Origin: Sepioteuthis lessoniana
Taxonomy: Eukaryota > Mollusca > Cephalopoda > Myopsida > Loliginidae
Length of the DNA stretch: 64,000 nucleotides
NCBI GenBank assembly: GCA_963585895.1
Contig: OY757916.1
Span: 25,272,005-25,336,004, forward strand
Reading direction: 5' to 3'
In this document: piece by piece, positions 44,376 to 55,495 of the stretch
Position numbering within the stretch: the first letter of the stretch is position 1
Layout: the number at the start of each line of letters is the position of its first letter
Program-made: the position numbers and the translations under genes
Notes under the pieces: model-generated
The model's database searches: none
What the model was told of the DNA's origin: nothing
The model's input: the letters and a program-made list of their open reading frames with translations, nothing else

Positions 44376-46138
44376 AAATAGATTCATTTAAAAATTATTT
44401 GTATTTGATAATAATACGTAATACCATATAGGCATGAGCAAAAACTTCTTAAGAATCTAAGACAAAAAATGTGAATATAAATGTTTGCAATTCCCAAACC
44501 TCTACACAAAAAACACCCCCTGAAGGGCTGACATGCCATTAAAATCAGTCAATCAATTAGAATAATTCAGCATTGAAAATTCTAAGCTAAAGTAAATTTG
44601 TTTTTTAATTATTTTTTAAAAAAGAAGGCGAATATGTAAATGAAAAATAAACAAAGTATTTTTTATGAATGGAGCGAAATAAGTTTAAATTGCATTGAAA
44701 TGTCATCAAGTATTTGATATCAATTTTCCACTAACTAATATCCAATAAATTTCCTAATTCATTTTGTTGTACTGTTAGATATTTCTAAGAGTGTTTGTCT
44801 TTCAAACTGGGCGAAGAATCTTTATATTACATTTCTGTCAAACTATTTACATGTTCCTAAATTTGCTTGTTTGTTCAATTGGATACTTCTTATTCTCTTT
44901 ATTTTTTCAATAAGTCATAAATGTCTCCATCTTTATCTTTTTCTATTTTATGAACTTGTACAAATTCTCTCCTTTTTTTCCCTCCCCACATCCTCATAAA
45001 TACAAAGAGTAATACAAGTCAAAATTATTAATAATGACGGTAAGTAGATTTTTTTGTTTGTTTTTATCAAGGCCATGTAATAAGAATCAACACAGAATTT
45101 TATCAGTTCTAACCTTACGAAAGGTTACTGAATAAGAAATAACCAAAACGGAGGTTGGAAATGAAATGGAAATCTTTATAACATTAAAAAGATACAATAC
45201 TTGCCAGCAGCGTGAAGAAGGTAACCACTGCTAATGGTGACAACTTAGTATATTTTCACCCCCTCTCAATAGCATCCAATGTATTTATGAGGAATGAGAT
45301 ATATCCATTAATGTTCATTGGTAGGGTATATAACGTTATCAAAAACAAAAACAGGAAACATTTGTCCACAAGACTAAAATCATTTTACAAAACTAACCTA
45401 AACTAAATATTAAGATAAACTGTCTTGTATTCTGTTTATTTTCTACTGACCAATTCTTTTTGTAGGATAGGCTCCTATCAGTACAAAGAAAACATTTGGA
45501 ACATACTTTTGATGAAAACAATCTGGAAAATAATGTAATCCAAAAGAACATGATGGATTATACAGTTGTGGGCCCAGGCTAGATTGAAGTATGAATTATT
45601 GGCTGTGTTGGACTTGGGAGCTGGCCCTAAATGTCCGGCTGATTACTTTTCTGTCACACGCCTGCTAAACCAGAGCTGACCAGGGCATCTCAACATCAAT
45701 TCATGAGACATAAATCAATTTTTTCATGTTATCTGTTTGAGAGGCTTTAAGAATTAACTTGTTTTTATGGTCAGTCCAAGTTCAGTAGACCGGTGACCCA
45801 AAGGCAGTCAACCAAGCATTGAAGATTGACCCACACATTCTGAGCGTCTGATATCTGAGGGTTTAATCGGACTTTGGGATACACAGTACAGTTCATTATA
45901 CTGCTAGTATAGTCATTGCTAATTTAGAGGTTTGAAATTTTATCATGATTATCAGGTTCAAGAAGATCCTTATATTCATTTTAAAAGAAAACCTGACACT
46001 CATATCTAATATACATTAACCATGAATCTTTAATTTACTGTTCCCAACAATAAATATTTATTTGTTTGTCATGCCTTCTAGGGAAATCTTATCTTTTTAC
46101 AATCTTCTCACATTAACCATTTAAAAAACAAAGAATTT
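44376..46138. other. No recognisable gene; AT-rich
   Basis: A SINE-C-like tail scrap (GGGCTGACATGCCATTAAA) lies at about 44525-44555. 45540-45900 is less AT-rich but shows no conserved frame, TIR or block shared with the rest of the window. Confidence 0.5.
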
Positions 46139-46168
46139 TTGCATAGAACATACACAATATTTAAACAA

Positions 46169-46169
<1 letters not shown>

Positions 46170-46241
<72 letters not shown>
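46170..46241. repeat. (TA)n microsatellite
   Basis: About 72 bp of nearly pure TA. Confidence 0.95.
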
Positions 46242-46244
<3 letters not shown>

Positions 46245-46381
46245 AACAGATAAAATTCTTTGAAGTAATTCATCCAATAATTCCCCAAAATGCAATTTTA
46301 AACTCTTTCTTACCATTTTTTCTAAAACCATTCAATTCAATCTTAATTTTTAAAAAAAACTACTGCTGGTTTTGATCTTAT

Positions 46382-46675
46382 TTATATTTACCAACCCCTC
46401 TGCTTGGGCAGGATATGACACAAGGTCAGTTTTTAAGTGGAGATTAACAAGTTTGAATTCAGAGTTTTCTCTCTCCTAGACTAGTAACCTCACCAAGGCT
46501 GAAAAACTCAGTCTGCCCTACTATTTACTCATAGCTGGAGGGAGAATAATTGGATTCATACCTTTCCCTAGGGTATTAGTGCGATGTGAAATGCAATCAG
46601 TCTCATCCAGGATTTGAAATCATGTCACCGTGTCCATTTCCTATGACGATAACCATTACACCATGGGCACCTCTG
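46382..46675 (-). mobile_element. SINE-A copy with a 12-bp target-site duplication
   Basis: Full body from TTTACCAACCCCTCTGC to CCATTACACCATGGGCACC. TTTTGATCTTAT stands before (46370-46381) and after (46677-46688). Confidence 0.9.
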
Positions 46676-47239
46676 TTTTTGATCTTATAAGGCAGTTGTT
46701 TCTGAAAATACATTACTCGACTTGCAAAGAAAAAACCTTTTCATTTGTAAATGTGTATTAGCCATAAACCAACTTGTTAATCATTGCTTGGATTATTTGC
46801 AGGCACTAAAATGTAGAATTGAAATATTTTACAAGTATCTCACCAGTTAAGATGGGTTTAAAAAACTAAGTCTATCAACCAATTGGATTTTTTTGTTAAT
46901 ATTTTTGGAACAAATTGCCTAATCAGATCAAAAAATAGCAATTAGGTAAAAAATTTATTTCAAAGAATCTAATCTCTTGTTTTGTAAATTAATTAATAAA
47001 TATTTGCAGAATCTTTTAACTCTTTTTGAACGTCTAGTAAAATTCATTCAATCATAACGTATTGTCATTTTTGATGTAAAATACAAACATTAAAAAGAAA
47101 AACAAGCTATGAGGTAATTTTAAGTCAGAAATATCCTTAATGGGAACCAATCACAAAACTTAATTGAAATGGTCTCATATATAAAGGGATTGTGCAGGAT
47201 GTTACTGAGTTACAATGAAGTCTCTTCTGCCAAAAAGAG

Positions 47240-47310
47240 ACACCAGTCTAGGAGAAGGAAAATTCAGAATTCAACTCAGCTTTACACAGCATAAAAATTG
47301 ACCATGTATC
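47240..47310 (+). mobile_element. SINE-A 3' fragment
   Basis: CACCAGTCTAGGAGAAGGAAA, AATTCAGAATTCAA and ATAAAAATTGACCATGTATC only. Confidence 0.65.
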
Positions 47311-47427
47311 AATGAATATGGGACTTCACCAGTTTTTAGAATTTCGTGATAAAGAAAATAGCAAACCAAAGAATTGCTGGTGATTTGAGAGATAGATAGG
47401 TAGATGGTCATTTGAGTGATAGATATA

Positions 47428-47700
47428 AGTAAGTAAAAAGTAAAGTTGGCAACCATAGTCGAGGGTGACCCGAAGGTTCCCTTTTCGATAGCTACTACAC
47501 CAAGGTGTAGGGGAGGGTGCCACTCCTTTCCCTGGATTGCTTCACTTTACCCTTGATCCGTACCTTATAATGCTGAGAGTTAAGCAAGGAGGCATCATGT
47601 ACCATTTTTTGAGTCTTTGGTATGACTCGACCTGGAATTGAACCCTGGTCTCCTGGGCCATCGGCGAACACTCTAACCACTAGGCCAATGTCCGGTATAC
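47428..47700 (-). mobile_element. SINE-B copy with a 12-bp target-site duplication
   Basis: From GTAAAGTTGGCAACCATAGTC to CTCTAACCACTAGGCCAATG. GTGATAGATATA lies at 47416-47427 and GTGATAGATATA(T) at 47701-47712. Confidence 0.9.
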
Positions 47701-47726
47701 GTGATAGATATATTGATACATAATAG

Positions 47727-48272
47727 TGTGAGTCAAAAGTTTTGCAATATTTTACAGAATGCAAGTTTGTGGCATGTATACCATGTGATGGAAGCATTTT
47801 AAAAGTACCCACTATGATTAGTAGTATTGTGGTTGTTAGTGTGCTGACACATTGTGCATTGCTTCCCTCCATGTGATTTGAAAGCCACCTCGATCAACAT
47901 GCAATATAGTCTAATTCTGGTATTTATGCTTTCTGAGCTTGAACTAGACCATAATGTTGCAGAAGCAACCAAAAACATTTCTTGTGCAAAAGGTGAAGGT
48001 TCAGTTGATCACAGGACAGTAACCAGATGATTGAAGAAATTTTGTTTGGGTTGCTAGCTCCTCAACGATCAGGACAGGCCAAGTAAGGCTTTTGAGGCCA
48101 TGCTTTCAGTGATACAGGCAAATCTGGTGAGAAGCTCTCAAAGAGTATCAGGAAAGCTTGGTGTTTCACTTTCCTATGTAGTTTTTCACCTTCACAACAT
48201 CAGCTAAAAGTATCTGGAGATTTAGAAGTGCATCTCACATAAATAAAATATTGCAAAACTTTCTGGCTCATC
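47727..48272 (+). mobile_element. Mariner-derived short element, copy 3
   Basis: GTGAGTCAAAAGTTTTGCAATATTT and ATATTGCAAAACTTTCTGGCTCA are inverted termini. Plus-strand reading: EATKNISCAKGEGSVDHRTV, LKKFCLG, and RVSGKLGVSLSYVVFHLHNI, the mariner N-terminal helix-turn-helix pair, with several stops. It lacks the catalytic part, like copies 1 and 2. Confidence 0.85.
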
Positions 48273-48475
48273 TTAGTACATAGATAACAGATGTTAAGAA
48301 ATCTTTTTAGTACTATTTGATATTTTTTCTTATATTCTAAATTTTTTAAAAGATGTGCTTGCAAAGTTAAAATCTACAAGGATTGTTCAAGAGGGTGATT
48401 TCCAAATCATCCATTTTTTTTTTTTAGATTGAAGGGAAACTCTGAATTTAGACATGTCAAGATTCATCATGTTCT

Positions 48476-48800
48476 AAGCCTCACTCAGAAAGAAGAACCA
48501 TAAGTAAACATTTTTGTCGTGGCAATAAACTCCCACTTCTTATAAAACTAGAAAAATTCATTCAGATTTTTCTACTTTCAAAAAGTTTTAAGCCTCACCC
48601 TAAAGAAGAACTGCTGCTGAACATTTTTGTTACGGCAACACTTTACCACTTCTTATAAAACTAGAAAAACTCATTCAGATTTTTCTACTTTCAAAAAGTT
48701 TTAAGCCTCACCCAGAAAGAAGAACCGTTGCTGAACATTTTTGTTACGGCAACACTTTACCACTTCTTATAAAACTAGAAAAACTAATTCTGATTTATTT
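48476..48800. repeat. 113-bp minisatellite, ~2.9 units
   Basis: TAAGCCTCAC starts at 48476, 48589 and 48702. Each unit holds AAAGAAGAAC(C/T), AACATTTTTGT(T/C), CACTTCTTATAAAACTAG and TTCAGATTTTTCTACTTTC. Units 2 and 3 are nearly identical and unit 1 is diverged. Confidence 0.9.
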
Positions 48801-48964
48801 GTCCAAATTTCTGATATGAAGTCTGATAATTTCTATTAGAATATTTTGACAATTGCTTTCATCTTCCTTGTAATATTTACTATGTTTAAACCAATACATC
48901 CTTTGGCCTTCTTCAGGTGTTTCCTGTTGAACTCAGGAGCCTCTATGAAACCTAGAACTGAACT

Positions 48965-49080
48965 CAGCAGAATACATGGTGCAGCGGATAAGATGTTTGA
49001 TTGGAAAGTGCTTCTGAGGGAAATCATCTGGAGTTTGTAGGTTCAATCCCACCTACACTAAGATAACAGAGGATATTTAC
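48965..49080 (+). mobile_element. tRNA-like SINE head (orphan)
   Basis: CATGGTGCAGCGGATAAGATG as A-box region and GTAGGTTCAATCCCACCTAC as B-box/T-arm, with an extended middle. It resembles a tRNA with a long variable arm or a SINE head; a working tRNA is unlikely because the acceptor ends do not pair. Confidence 0.5.
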
Positions 49081-49109
49081 TATAGTCATAGTTAATGGAA
49101 TTAGAACAA

Positions 49110-50075
49110 TTTACTCCCATAGATCAAATGAAGGGTTCGATCTGAGGTTTCTGAGTTCAATATGAAATGTCTAAAGAAGGCTAAAGGGTTTATAGCAAAA
49201 AGAAATTTTAAGTATAAGAATGAAGATGAAGACAATAGTCTGAATACTTAAGTCATAAAACTAATTCTGAGTTTTATAGTGGTAGTGGTTTCCCACAAGA
49301 AAAATGTTCAGCTATTTTTCAGGGTGCAGCTTAGAACCTTTTGAACGACCCATGTAAATTCTACACTTATAGTTACATCAGTTAATTCGTCATTTTGAAA
49401 AATATATATCTCTTAATATATTTAAAAGCCTTTGTTAAAAAAAAAAAAGTTTCCTATTTAAGGGTTTCCTCAGCATTTATTCCCTTTACACTTAAAATCA
49501 CTCATCTTTGGTGCAATACTAACAAGGCGGGACAAGTTTCAATTGAGATTTTATCTCTCGTCTTTGTCTTGTTTATTTTATTTTTTTTGTAAATCTGAAA
49601 AGTCAGGTCAGATGATCTTGGCAAAGAGTCACAAAATAGACACTGTCATTGAAAAGATGAAGTTCAGGGGAATTATAGATGCAAGGGTTCCAACTTTTCT
49701 GAAGCATGACACTAGATCCAGTGAGGCGACTGATACTTGAGTTAATTTGGCATTTATGTATATTTTTGGTGTCTCAGATTAAAAACCCCTGCCTTCGTGG
49801 CATATGAGGCAAACGTTTCCTGACATAGAAACAACATTGTGCTTGTCAGGTGTCTGTCTTCATGTGATGATTGGATTTGTACCCCTGTGATTTCATATCC
49901 TTTGTGGCAAGTGTCACTGACAGTATGTTCTTTGTTGTACATGAGCATCGTACTCTTTTGCAAAAGATTTTTGTCAACTAAAGATTGTACGGCTATGTCA
50001 GATACAAAGATGGTGGAAGGGGAAAGGGGCACTTGCAGCTTAGATATTTCTATATCCAAATTTATTGTTTGCGTA
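49110..50075. other. No recognised gene; one orphan open stretch
   Basis: The minus strand is open for about 100 non-repetitive codons at about 49754-50065 (contains SHEDRHLTSTMLFLCQETFA). It has no domain I recognise and runs into a TA/CA microsatellite at its N-terminal side. It may be part of an old transposon or chance. Confidence 0.35.
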
Positions 50076-50079
50076 GGAT

Positions 50080-50164
50080 ATATATATATATATATATATT
50101 TGTATGTAATTAAATACACACACACACACACATACACACACACATATATATATATTTTTTATTA

Positions 50165-50214
<50 letters not shown>

Positions 50215-50260
50215 ATGTAATTAAATACACACACATACACACACACATATAAATATATAT
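50080..50260. repeat. Duplicated TA/CA compound microsatellite
   Basis: TA run, TTTGTATGTAATTAAATACAC and CA run occur twice in tandem (about 50078-50155 and 50165-50255). Confidence 0.9.
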
Positions 50261-50275
50261 ATTTTTTTTTTCTTC

Positions 50276-50660
50276 AAAAAAACAACAATCAGTCACATTA
50301 AGATAATAAATTTATTTCCATCCAGTTAAAACATTGATAAAAATCAATGCTCTAAAAAATTAACAGAACTTCAAACAAGAAAGAAGAGAAAATTATTTGC
50401 TCTATGAATTTTATTTACATTGAGCTCTTTACCAGGATTATTTTAATTCATTTCTTGTTTGACCTGAAGAAGTCCATTTAATTTTTTAGAGCATAGATTT
50501 ATATTAATGCCTTTAACAGGATCGAAATAAATTTATTATCTTAATGTGTTTTTTTTTTTAATTGTTGGTTTTTTTGAAAAGAAAATTATTTGCTCTGTGG
50601 ATTTTATTTACATTGAGCTCTTTACTAGAATTATTTAAATTTGATATTCTATTTTTGAAT
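50276..50660. repeat. U2-related foldback element
   Basis: The left arm (50276-50382) and right arm (50451-50576) are inverted copies containing ACATTAAGATAATAAATTTAT and TGCTCTAAAAAATTAA. A direct copy of TATTTGCTCT(A/G)TG, then TTTTATTTACATTGAGCTC, follows at 50581-50640. The same blocks occur singly in U2 at 37.2 and 58.2 kb. Confidence 0.75.
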
Positions 50661-50701
50661 ATTTCATTGGTCTTGATTGGAATTATTTATTTATTATTTA
50701 T

Positions 50702-50705
<4 letters not shown>

Positions 50706-50738
<33 letters not shown>
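50706..50738. repeat. (TA)n microsatellite
   Basis: Pure TA run abutting the U2-related region. Confidence 0.95.
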
Positions 50739-50740
<2 letters not shown>

Positions 50741-50819
50741 CTGCTATCAGTTTATCAATTTATTGAAGATCATTAATGAATCCAAAGTTTAGCAAATGAA
50801 CTAAATAGGTTTTAATTTT

Positions 50820-51220
50820 ATTTGGTCTCATGGTATATCAATCATTGCAGGTTATTTAATTCTAAATCCCTTTTCTTACATACAAACAGTTCTATTTCAA
50901 GTAATTCAGTTTAGCATAAATATAGCTTTTTGTTTACACACAGTTAAATTTCAAAACAGTTCTATTTCAAACAGTTCAGTTTAACATAAGTACACCGTTT
51001 ATTCCTATTTGACCCATAGATAGAACCCTATCATGAGCTACCCCTCTGAGTGGACCTGGGAGCGATAGCAATGAAGGGGTACTCTGCATTCCCTAAAGCT
51101 CCAGTATTAATGGAGCTTCATTATCAGATTTTTTCGTGTCAAATCCAGGACACTCAAGGGAGTCTCACCTCTCTGCAGAGATGCAGTCAGTACATTATGC
51201 AGTCTCAACCAACTGAGCCA
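50820..51220 (-). repeat. R1 copy
   Basis: GGTCTCATGGTATATCAATC, two subrepeats, GACCCATAGATAGAACCC, GAGTGGACCTGGGAGCGATAG, and an end diverged to CAGTCTCAACCAACTGAGCC. Confidence 0.85.
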
Positions 51221-51396
51221 AACTAGATAGTTAATTTGTATATAGTGGTACAGGCTTGTGTAGGACCAGTCACTCTCTTTTGGATGAATTGATAACAGAA
51301 ATATGGTGGAATACTATGCCACATATTCTTCAAACAATAAGACCCAATTTTTAAATTTCTTCCTGCTCAACTCCTGTCTTCTCCCATGGTCTTTAC

Positions 51397-51686
51397 CATA
51401 TTTACCAACCCCTCCGCTCAGGCAGGATATGACACAAGGTCATTTTTTAAGCGGAGTTTGACAGGTTTGAATTAAGAGTATTCCTTCTCTTAGACTAGTT
51501 GCCTCACCAAGGCTGAAGAACCCAGTCTGCCCAACTATTTACCCATAGCAGGAGGGAGAATAATTGGATTCATACCTTTCCCAAGGGTATTAGTGCTATG
51601 TGAAATGCAATCAATCTTGTCCAGGATTTGAACTCATGTCGCTGTGTCCATTTTCTACGACGATAACCATTACACCACGGGCACCT
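51397..51686 (-). mobile_element. SINE-A copy with a perfect 14-bp target-site duplication
   Basis: CCCATGGTCTTTAC at 51383-51396 and 51687-51700 brackets a full body from TTTACCAACCCCTCCGC to ACACCACGGGCACCT. The flanking sequence on the right (TCATAGCTGAAGGGAGAAG, GGGTTTGAACTCAG) looks like an older, diverged SINE that was the target. Confidence 0.95.
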
Positions 51687-51977
51687 CCCATGGTCTTTAC
51701 TCATAGCTGAAGGGAGAAGAGATAGATGTAAGCCTTTCTCAAAAGCATGAGTGGTAAGTGAAAGGTAAATAGCCTCATCTAGGGTTTGAACTCAGTATGT
51801 CATGTTCATTTTAAGGAAGATAAATGTTACAGCTTATTTATATATATATATATATATATATTCATAAATAGACACACACATAAAGGGACAGGTATATAAA
51901 TATTTGTATACACACACACATGCACATAAACACACTCATATGCATAGACATATTCATATACACATGCAAATATATAT

Positions 51978-52452
51978 ATATCATCCTCATCATCATGTCG
52001 CGCCGCCAGCACAGATATCCCTGACCCTCTCTTGCCACTTCTCTCTATCATGCATCGCCTCCGGCAGGTCTTCAGGGTTACATCCTGTGTCCTCACATAG
52101 TTGCTGTATGTAAGTTCGTGCTGGTCATCCTGCTTTTGCACATCCATATGTGGGGGTCCACAGGAGTACATCACTTACGAGCTCATCCTTGCTTCTCCAG
52201 CTGTGTCCCGCATGTCTAGTTCGTCTAACTTGTATAGTTTTCATGATGGGGGGGCAAGTGTCCGTACAGTTGGTGTCTTGGGGGGTGTTGTCGCCAGGAC
52301 TTGTTCAATACTGCTCTCAACATTCTTGTGTAATTTCCGTCTAGTTTCCTCTCCAGCCGCTTAGTTAGCGTCCATGTGGTGCATCCATATAGCAGTATCG
52401 ACATAACCGCTGCCTGAACGCAGTTTCTTCCAGGCAGCGGTTGTCTTCTTCC
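51978..52452 (-). mobile_element. LINE 3' end, copy 4, with a 5' inversion
   Basis: (CAT)n tail on plus. The minus strand reads LYGCTTWTLTKRLERKLDGN, YTRMLRAVLNKSWRQHPPRH, then the C-terminal GRPARTYIQQL-type region in another frame. At its 5' end ACCGCTGCCTG is followed by the same sequence in reverse (52406-52441), giving a short hairpin. A TA run follows. Confidence 0.85.
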
Positions 52453-52453
52453 A

Positions 52454-52494
<41 letters not shown>

Positions 52495-52499
52495 GTGTG

Positions 52500-52640
52500 T
52501 AAAGGTAGCAGAAAAAATATAATCCAAATAGGGGAATATATTATGATGTAAAGTCGACGTTAACATTTCGGTTACAGTAACAATCATCAGTACTTGGATA
52601 TCAAAATAGTTCATATTTTAATCCATATTTACTTTCATAT
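52500..52640 (-). repeat. Repeat with a hammerhead-ribozyme-like core
   Basis: The minus strand holds CTGATGA at 52587-52593, a GTTACTGTAAC hairpin, GAAA, a GTTAAC palindrome and GTC at 52553-52561, the order of conserved hammerhead parts. It lies between two TA tracts, as do the related motifs at 58.6 kb. Confidence 0.5.
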
Positions 52641-52661
52641 ATATATATATATATATGGGAG

Positions 52662-52907
52662 GAGCTTGTGCTGTCATGGATAGTGACATCAGAAATGGAC
52701 TGGGTGACCCATGTTCAAATTCCGTGTTTTGAAAACGTATGAATCCGATTTTTCTTCCTCCAGCTATGGGTAAATAGTAAGGTAGAATGGGCTCTTTAAT
52801 CTTGGTATAGGAATCGGTCTAAGAAAAGGAAAACAATTCAAACCTATTAAAATCTAATTAAAGATTAACCTTGTCTCAAATCTTACAAGTGCATAAGAGT
52901 TAGCAAA
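52662..52907 (+). mobile_element. SINE-A-like copy, very old
   Basis: GACCCATGTTCAAATTCCGTG B-box region, TATGAATCCGATTTTTCTTCC, TCCAGCTATGGGTAAATAG, GGGCTCTTTAATCTTGG and ATTAACCTTGTCTCAAATC. Confidence 0.7.
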
Positions 52908-52912
52908 TACAA

Positions 52913-52948
<36 letters not shown>

Positions 52949-52949
52949 G

Positions 52950-53285
52950 AAGTGGATGACTATAGAGATATATACTCCCCTACCCCTGTAGGGTTGAATT
53001 CTCTGGCGAAGAAGTGATTGTGTTGCCATTAGCGTTCATTGCAAGCCTCTTCCTAGATGAATTGAGGTCTCGGCAGCCGTTGAACGAATGTATGTAAACA
53101 ATAGTAATTGTGATTCATAACCGTTTAAAATTTACTTCGCAGCTAATGGCTCCTCCTGGCTGAATGGTTAGAGGCTTTGGCTTGGCGTTTGAGTCAACCA
53201 GAGTTTCGATCCCAGCTACGGGAAGCTACTGTCTAGCCACTCTGATGAGTTCTGATAGAACGAAACAGATCTGTCTGTGGATGAC
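52950..53285 (+). mobile_element. Additional tRNA-headed SINE (SINE-E) and adjoining fragment
   Basis: 53145-53285 has a head with TGGCTGAATGGTTAGAGGC and GAGTTTCGATCCCAG, then TCTGATGAGTTCTGATAG and GTCTGTGGATGACTATA merging into TA repeats. GTGGATGACTATA also occurs at 52953, so an earlier copy probably lies upstream, its tail giving rise to 52950-53140. Confidence 0.6.
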
Positions 53286-53478
53286 TATATATATATATAT
53301 ATATATATACATATGAACATAAATATCAAATATATAATGTATGCATCGGTACATAAAAAATATTCTCTTTCATTCAGATGCATAGTTATTTATATGAATA
53401 TAAATTTATGAATATGTGTACATAACATTGTGATAAAACTGTGTTAATTCATGTATTAAACCATATGAATATACATGT

Positions 53479-53997
53479 ATCATCATGTCGTGCTGGTAGC
53501 ACAGATATCCCTGACCCTCTCTCGCCACTTTTCCCTATCATTCATCACCTCAGGCAGGTCTTCTGGACAACATCCCGTATCCTCACATAGTTGCTGAATG
53601 TATGTTCGTGCTGGTCGTCCTGCTTTTGCACGGCCATGTGTGGGGGTCCATAAGAGTACATCACTTATGAGTTCGTCTCTGCTTCTCCAGCAGTGTCCTG
53701 CATGTCTGGTTCATCTAACTTGAATAGTTTTCGTGATAGGAGGCAGGTGGTTGTATAGTTGGTTCCTTGGGGGTGTTGCCGCCAGGACTTGTGCAAGATT
53801 GCTCGCAGCATTCTTGTGTAATTGCTGTTTAGCTTCTTCTCCAGCCGTTTTGTTAGAGTCCATGTAGTGCATCCATATAGCAGTATTGATGTGACCGCTG
53901 CCTGGAAGAAACTGCGTTTCATTTTATCGGTTAGGTCCGATTTCCATATAATCGATAGCCTATTGATAGCTGTCCATGCTTTTCGTTTTACGACTTA
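53479..53997 (-). mobile_element. LINE 3' end, copy 5 (longest)
   Basis: The minus strand reads SRKTKSMDSYQ, then MKRSFFQAAVTSILLYGCTT, WTLTKRLEKKLNSNYTRMLR and AILHKSWRQHP, and after a frame change ITKTIQVR, HAGHCWRSRDELISDVLLW, GRPARTYIQQLCEDTGCCPE, DLPEVMNDREKWRERVRDIC. This is the C-terminal end of a non-LTR retrotransposon ORF2, ending in (ATG)n. At least one frame change and a few stops are present. Confidence 0.9.
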
Positions 53998-53999
53998 AC

Positions 54000-55024
54000 G
54001 CTCAGGATCATTAGTTCAATCGGGGAACTACTGCTGCTCCTCTATAAGAGTGGCTTCTATAGAAGAGATTAAAACAGCCATCGAAAGATAACCATGACCC
54101 ACATTGATCCATTTATAATCTATATAAATACTCCTTATCTATCTATCTATCAGGTGAGTGAAAATGAACTCCCTATTTTTAAAAAAAAAAAATTAGTTTC
54201 TTGCAAAAATTGCAGTTAACAAATGAATCAAAAAATTTTTAAATAGATGATTACTTTTCAATTCTCTTTTAAATAGATAAATAGATCGATAGATAAATAA
54301 ATTGTTAGATTGACGTGAACACAAGATTTATAAAGATTGTACATGTATATATATTGTATAGAACATAAGGATGCACTATTGTACAATGTTTGTTTGTAAA
54401 AATGTCATATATATGTACAACTATTTTTTTCCCTTTAGGGGCTATGTCTGTAAAAGGATGATGAGCCAGTGTTGCCACCATAATACGCAATTTCACTTTT
54501 TTATAACCAAACATTAATAATCAATATTGTAAAATACAAGAAGAATAATGACATAAAAAAATAATAATCATTGCTCAAGAAAAAGTATGTAGTAGGGTAT
54601 TTATGTCTTCTGTGTATGTTTATGAATAAAAATGAGTACCCTTGTAGGGGTGTGAGTGAATGTATTTATTTATGGTCTCCGAGAATTTTACGTTGAGTTT
54701 GTATATTTAGAATAAGGGTTTATGTTATATTTGCTTCCCCACACAAGTTTAATGTTGAAGTTTGTTATATAGTGTTTTAGAAAAAAGGTTGGATAGGGCA
54801 TAATATAGGCACATGGATAAAGTAGTAAATTAAGGAAGCCAATGAAACAAATGAGTAAAGACATGAAACAAATAAAGTTGTAAAACGGCACGGACAAAAT
54901 GAACATATAAAACAAGGCGATGAATAAAAACAAATTTATATTCAACAACAATAAAATTTACATTGATACATGAAAAATATTACTAACTCTACTAACAAAA
55001 TAATAGTGTGTGTATATGTGGGAG

Positions 55025-55063
<39 letters not shown>

Positions 55064-55173
55064 CACAACTAAGCTACAAAAAGAATTGCAAGTTTAAAAT
55101 GTCCTTTTTTATGGTTAGAAACGGGCAGTTTCTCAGAGACTGGAAAGCATCTCATGGTCATTGTATATGAATG
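54000..55173. other. No recognised gene; (TG)n at 55029-55061
   Basis: AT-rich, with short CTAT and GATA runs. The 87-aa hydrophobic frame on minus (about 54688-54951) reflects AT richness; I see no conserved domain. Confidence 0.5.
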
Positions 55174-55177
55174 TCTG

Positions 55178-55495
55178 TGAGGCCCATGCATGGTTTTGCT
55201 TTTCTCTCCTGTATTCAAGCTGAAGGGAGTGTGTTGCTGCTACGAAGAAATTTGGTAAAAGAGAACAAGGGTGTTTGAAGACGATGTATTTATAGAAAAT
55301 ACGCGTCTTGTAGGTGGCTCAAAAATGCAGGACTTGAATTTATGCGCGGACGTAGTTTTAAACATGTCACGTGGTCCTCCTGGCCAATGGTTTCCCGAGA
55401 CTGGATATGTGACCATCCGCCATCTTTGTGGGAACAAGTGGCATACCGCCCAAAATAATTTATAGGAGTGTAAAGTCCTATACCCTCAACCAACA
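55178..55495 (-). mobile_element. Candidate solo LTR with a dense promoter-like cluster (fossil)
   Basis: TG and CA ends are bordered by TCTG on both sides (55174-55177, 55496-55499). On the minus strand the order is AAGATGGCGG (55417-55427), a CCAAT box (55382-55390), CACGTG (55368-55373) and TCTATAAATAC (55286-55296), a plausible U3/promoter layout. It has no coding content. A host promoter is the alternative because the 4-bp duplication is weak evidence. Confidence 0.45.

Noticed and set aside
48965-49080. Considered a tRNA-Leu/Ser gene
   Set aside because: A and B boxes are present with a long gap, but the acceptor ends do not pair.
49754-50143. 129-aa minus-strand frame considered as a host exon
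   Set aside because: Its N-terminal third is microsatellite, the rest has no recognised domain, and no splice context or neighbour supports it. It is kept only as an orphan stretch.
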